This document shows, one piece after another, positions 63,699 through 64,000 of a stretch of DNA of 64,000 bases. Every line of letters begins with the position of its first letter. The first letter of the stretch is position 1. Where the stretch lies: NCBI GenBank assembly GCA_903926205.1, contig CAIYID010000031.1, positions 235,391 through 299,390 on the forward strand. The letters run 5' to 3'. Both the position numbers and the translations under genes were made by a program. The notes beneath the pieces are model-generated. The model did not search any database. It was not told where the DNA came from and worked only from the letters and a program-made list of their open reading frames with translations. Source of the DNA: an uncultured Bdellovibrionales bacterium (GTDB taxonomy: Bacteria; Bdellovibrionota; Bdellovibrionia; Bdellovibrionales; Bdellovibrionaceae).

Positions 63699-64000
63699 AA
63701 TTCAAATCTACTTATGGCGAAAAATAAAGGGATAAGTCCATACTCCAAATGTCTTACGGCTTAAGACATTTGCGGACTCGCCGACATTTGTGTAATTTCA
63801 ATGGGTTAATATAGATTGTGGCCAAGTCATGTCTAGCCAAGTTGACCTTTCCCCATATTGAAGACAATGTAAGAAAGCGTGCATCCCCTCAGGGGAATAT
63901 CCACAAATGGACCTCGTCCTAGGCTAAAATTAAACCTAAGGCGTGTCAGACCCTCTCGGGAGTGGATGTAAACTTGAATGTTAACCCATTCAAAATCCGA
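63699..64000. other. Repeat-rich intergenic DNA at the right end
   Basis: No credible gene is seen. A perfect 10-bp hairpin AAATGTCTTA/TAAGACATTT (63747-63771, five-base loop) follows the metallopeptidase gene, and GACATTTG recurs just after it. AATGGGTTAA (63800-63809) is mirrored by TTAACCCATT (63981-63990). CCCCTCAGGGG and CCTAGG/CCTAAGG stretches are also present. The next gene should begin beyond the window. Confidence 0.6.

Overview
The window looks like the origin-proximal part of a chromosome from a Bdellovibrio-like bacterium (Bdellovibrionota). The evidence is the gene order (gyrB-gyrA, a split atpZ-atpI-atpB-atpE cluster, sdhCAB, rpsF-rplI-dnaB, dapFAB, ligA, gatCAB, rho-rpmE-prfA-prmC-murA, serS), a one-domain bacterial histone very like the one known from Bdellovibrio bacteriovorus, many secreted TPR, FHA and PilZ proteins, and the moderately AT-rich base composition. 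The genus is an inference from remembered gene content; no database was searched.

Layout. 1-5.8 kb: end of gyrB, gyrA, a TPR lipoprotein, and the first part of the F0 ATP synthase genes. 5.8-13.4 kb, minus strand: phosphohexomutase, pdxA, three tandem parvulin-type folding factors, a DUF374 acyltransferase, and both electron-transfer flavoprotein subunits. 13.6-19 kb: succinate dehydrogenase/fumarate reductase (C, A, B), a 71-aa orphan, and a secreted subtilase. 19-25.6 kb: a hydrolase and an FHA protein facing rpsF, a membrane protein and rplI, then dnaB, a Fis-type regulator and queE on the minus strand. 25.7-38.9 kb: ftsK, secreted proteins, a tightly packed lysine/DAP operon (LptM-like lipoprotein, dapF, dapA, dapB, a degenerate FolK homologue), transaldolase, a large secreted protein, a lone murD and a membrane-embedded metallophosphoesterase. 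38.9-46 kb: histone, ligA, gatCAB, ppx, a DUF192 protein. 46-59.3 kb: a doubly anchored LysM lipoprotein, a PilZ protein, rho with a very long disordered N-terminus, zinc-free L31, prfA, prmC, murA, a 45-aa secreted peptide gene, a 953-aa TPR protein, serS and tRNA-Ser(UGA). 59.4-64 kb is more accessory: an apparently Tat-exported HIT-family lipoprotein, a secreted Fic protein, a GC-rich non-coding stretch, an IS1380-type transposase and a secreted HExxH protein, ending in repeat-rich DNA.

Most of the window is housekeeping: replication (gyrase, DnaB, LigA, FtsK, histone), respiration (ETF, Sdh, F0), envelope synthesis (DapABF, MurA, MurD), and translation (GatCAB, SerS, PrfA, PrmC, S6, L9, L31). 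Genes are packed with many TAATG and ATGA junctions, which implies translational coupling.

The most unusual observation is a repeated arrangement. At three independent junctions (about 10.1, 28.8 and 33.5 kb) a hairpin plus U-tract resembling an intrinsic terminator lies inside the signal-peptide codons of a downstream gene that is translationally coupled, or in one case adjacent, to the gene before it. Other notable points are the Fic protein whose autoinhibitory glutamate position is serine, the apparently exported HIT protein, the FolK relative lacking its catalytic aspartates, the Na+-type residues in subunit c, and the disordered extension of Rho.
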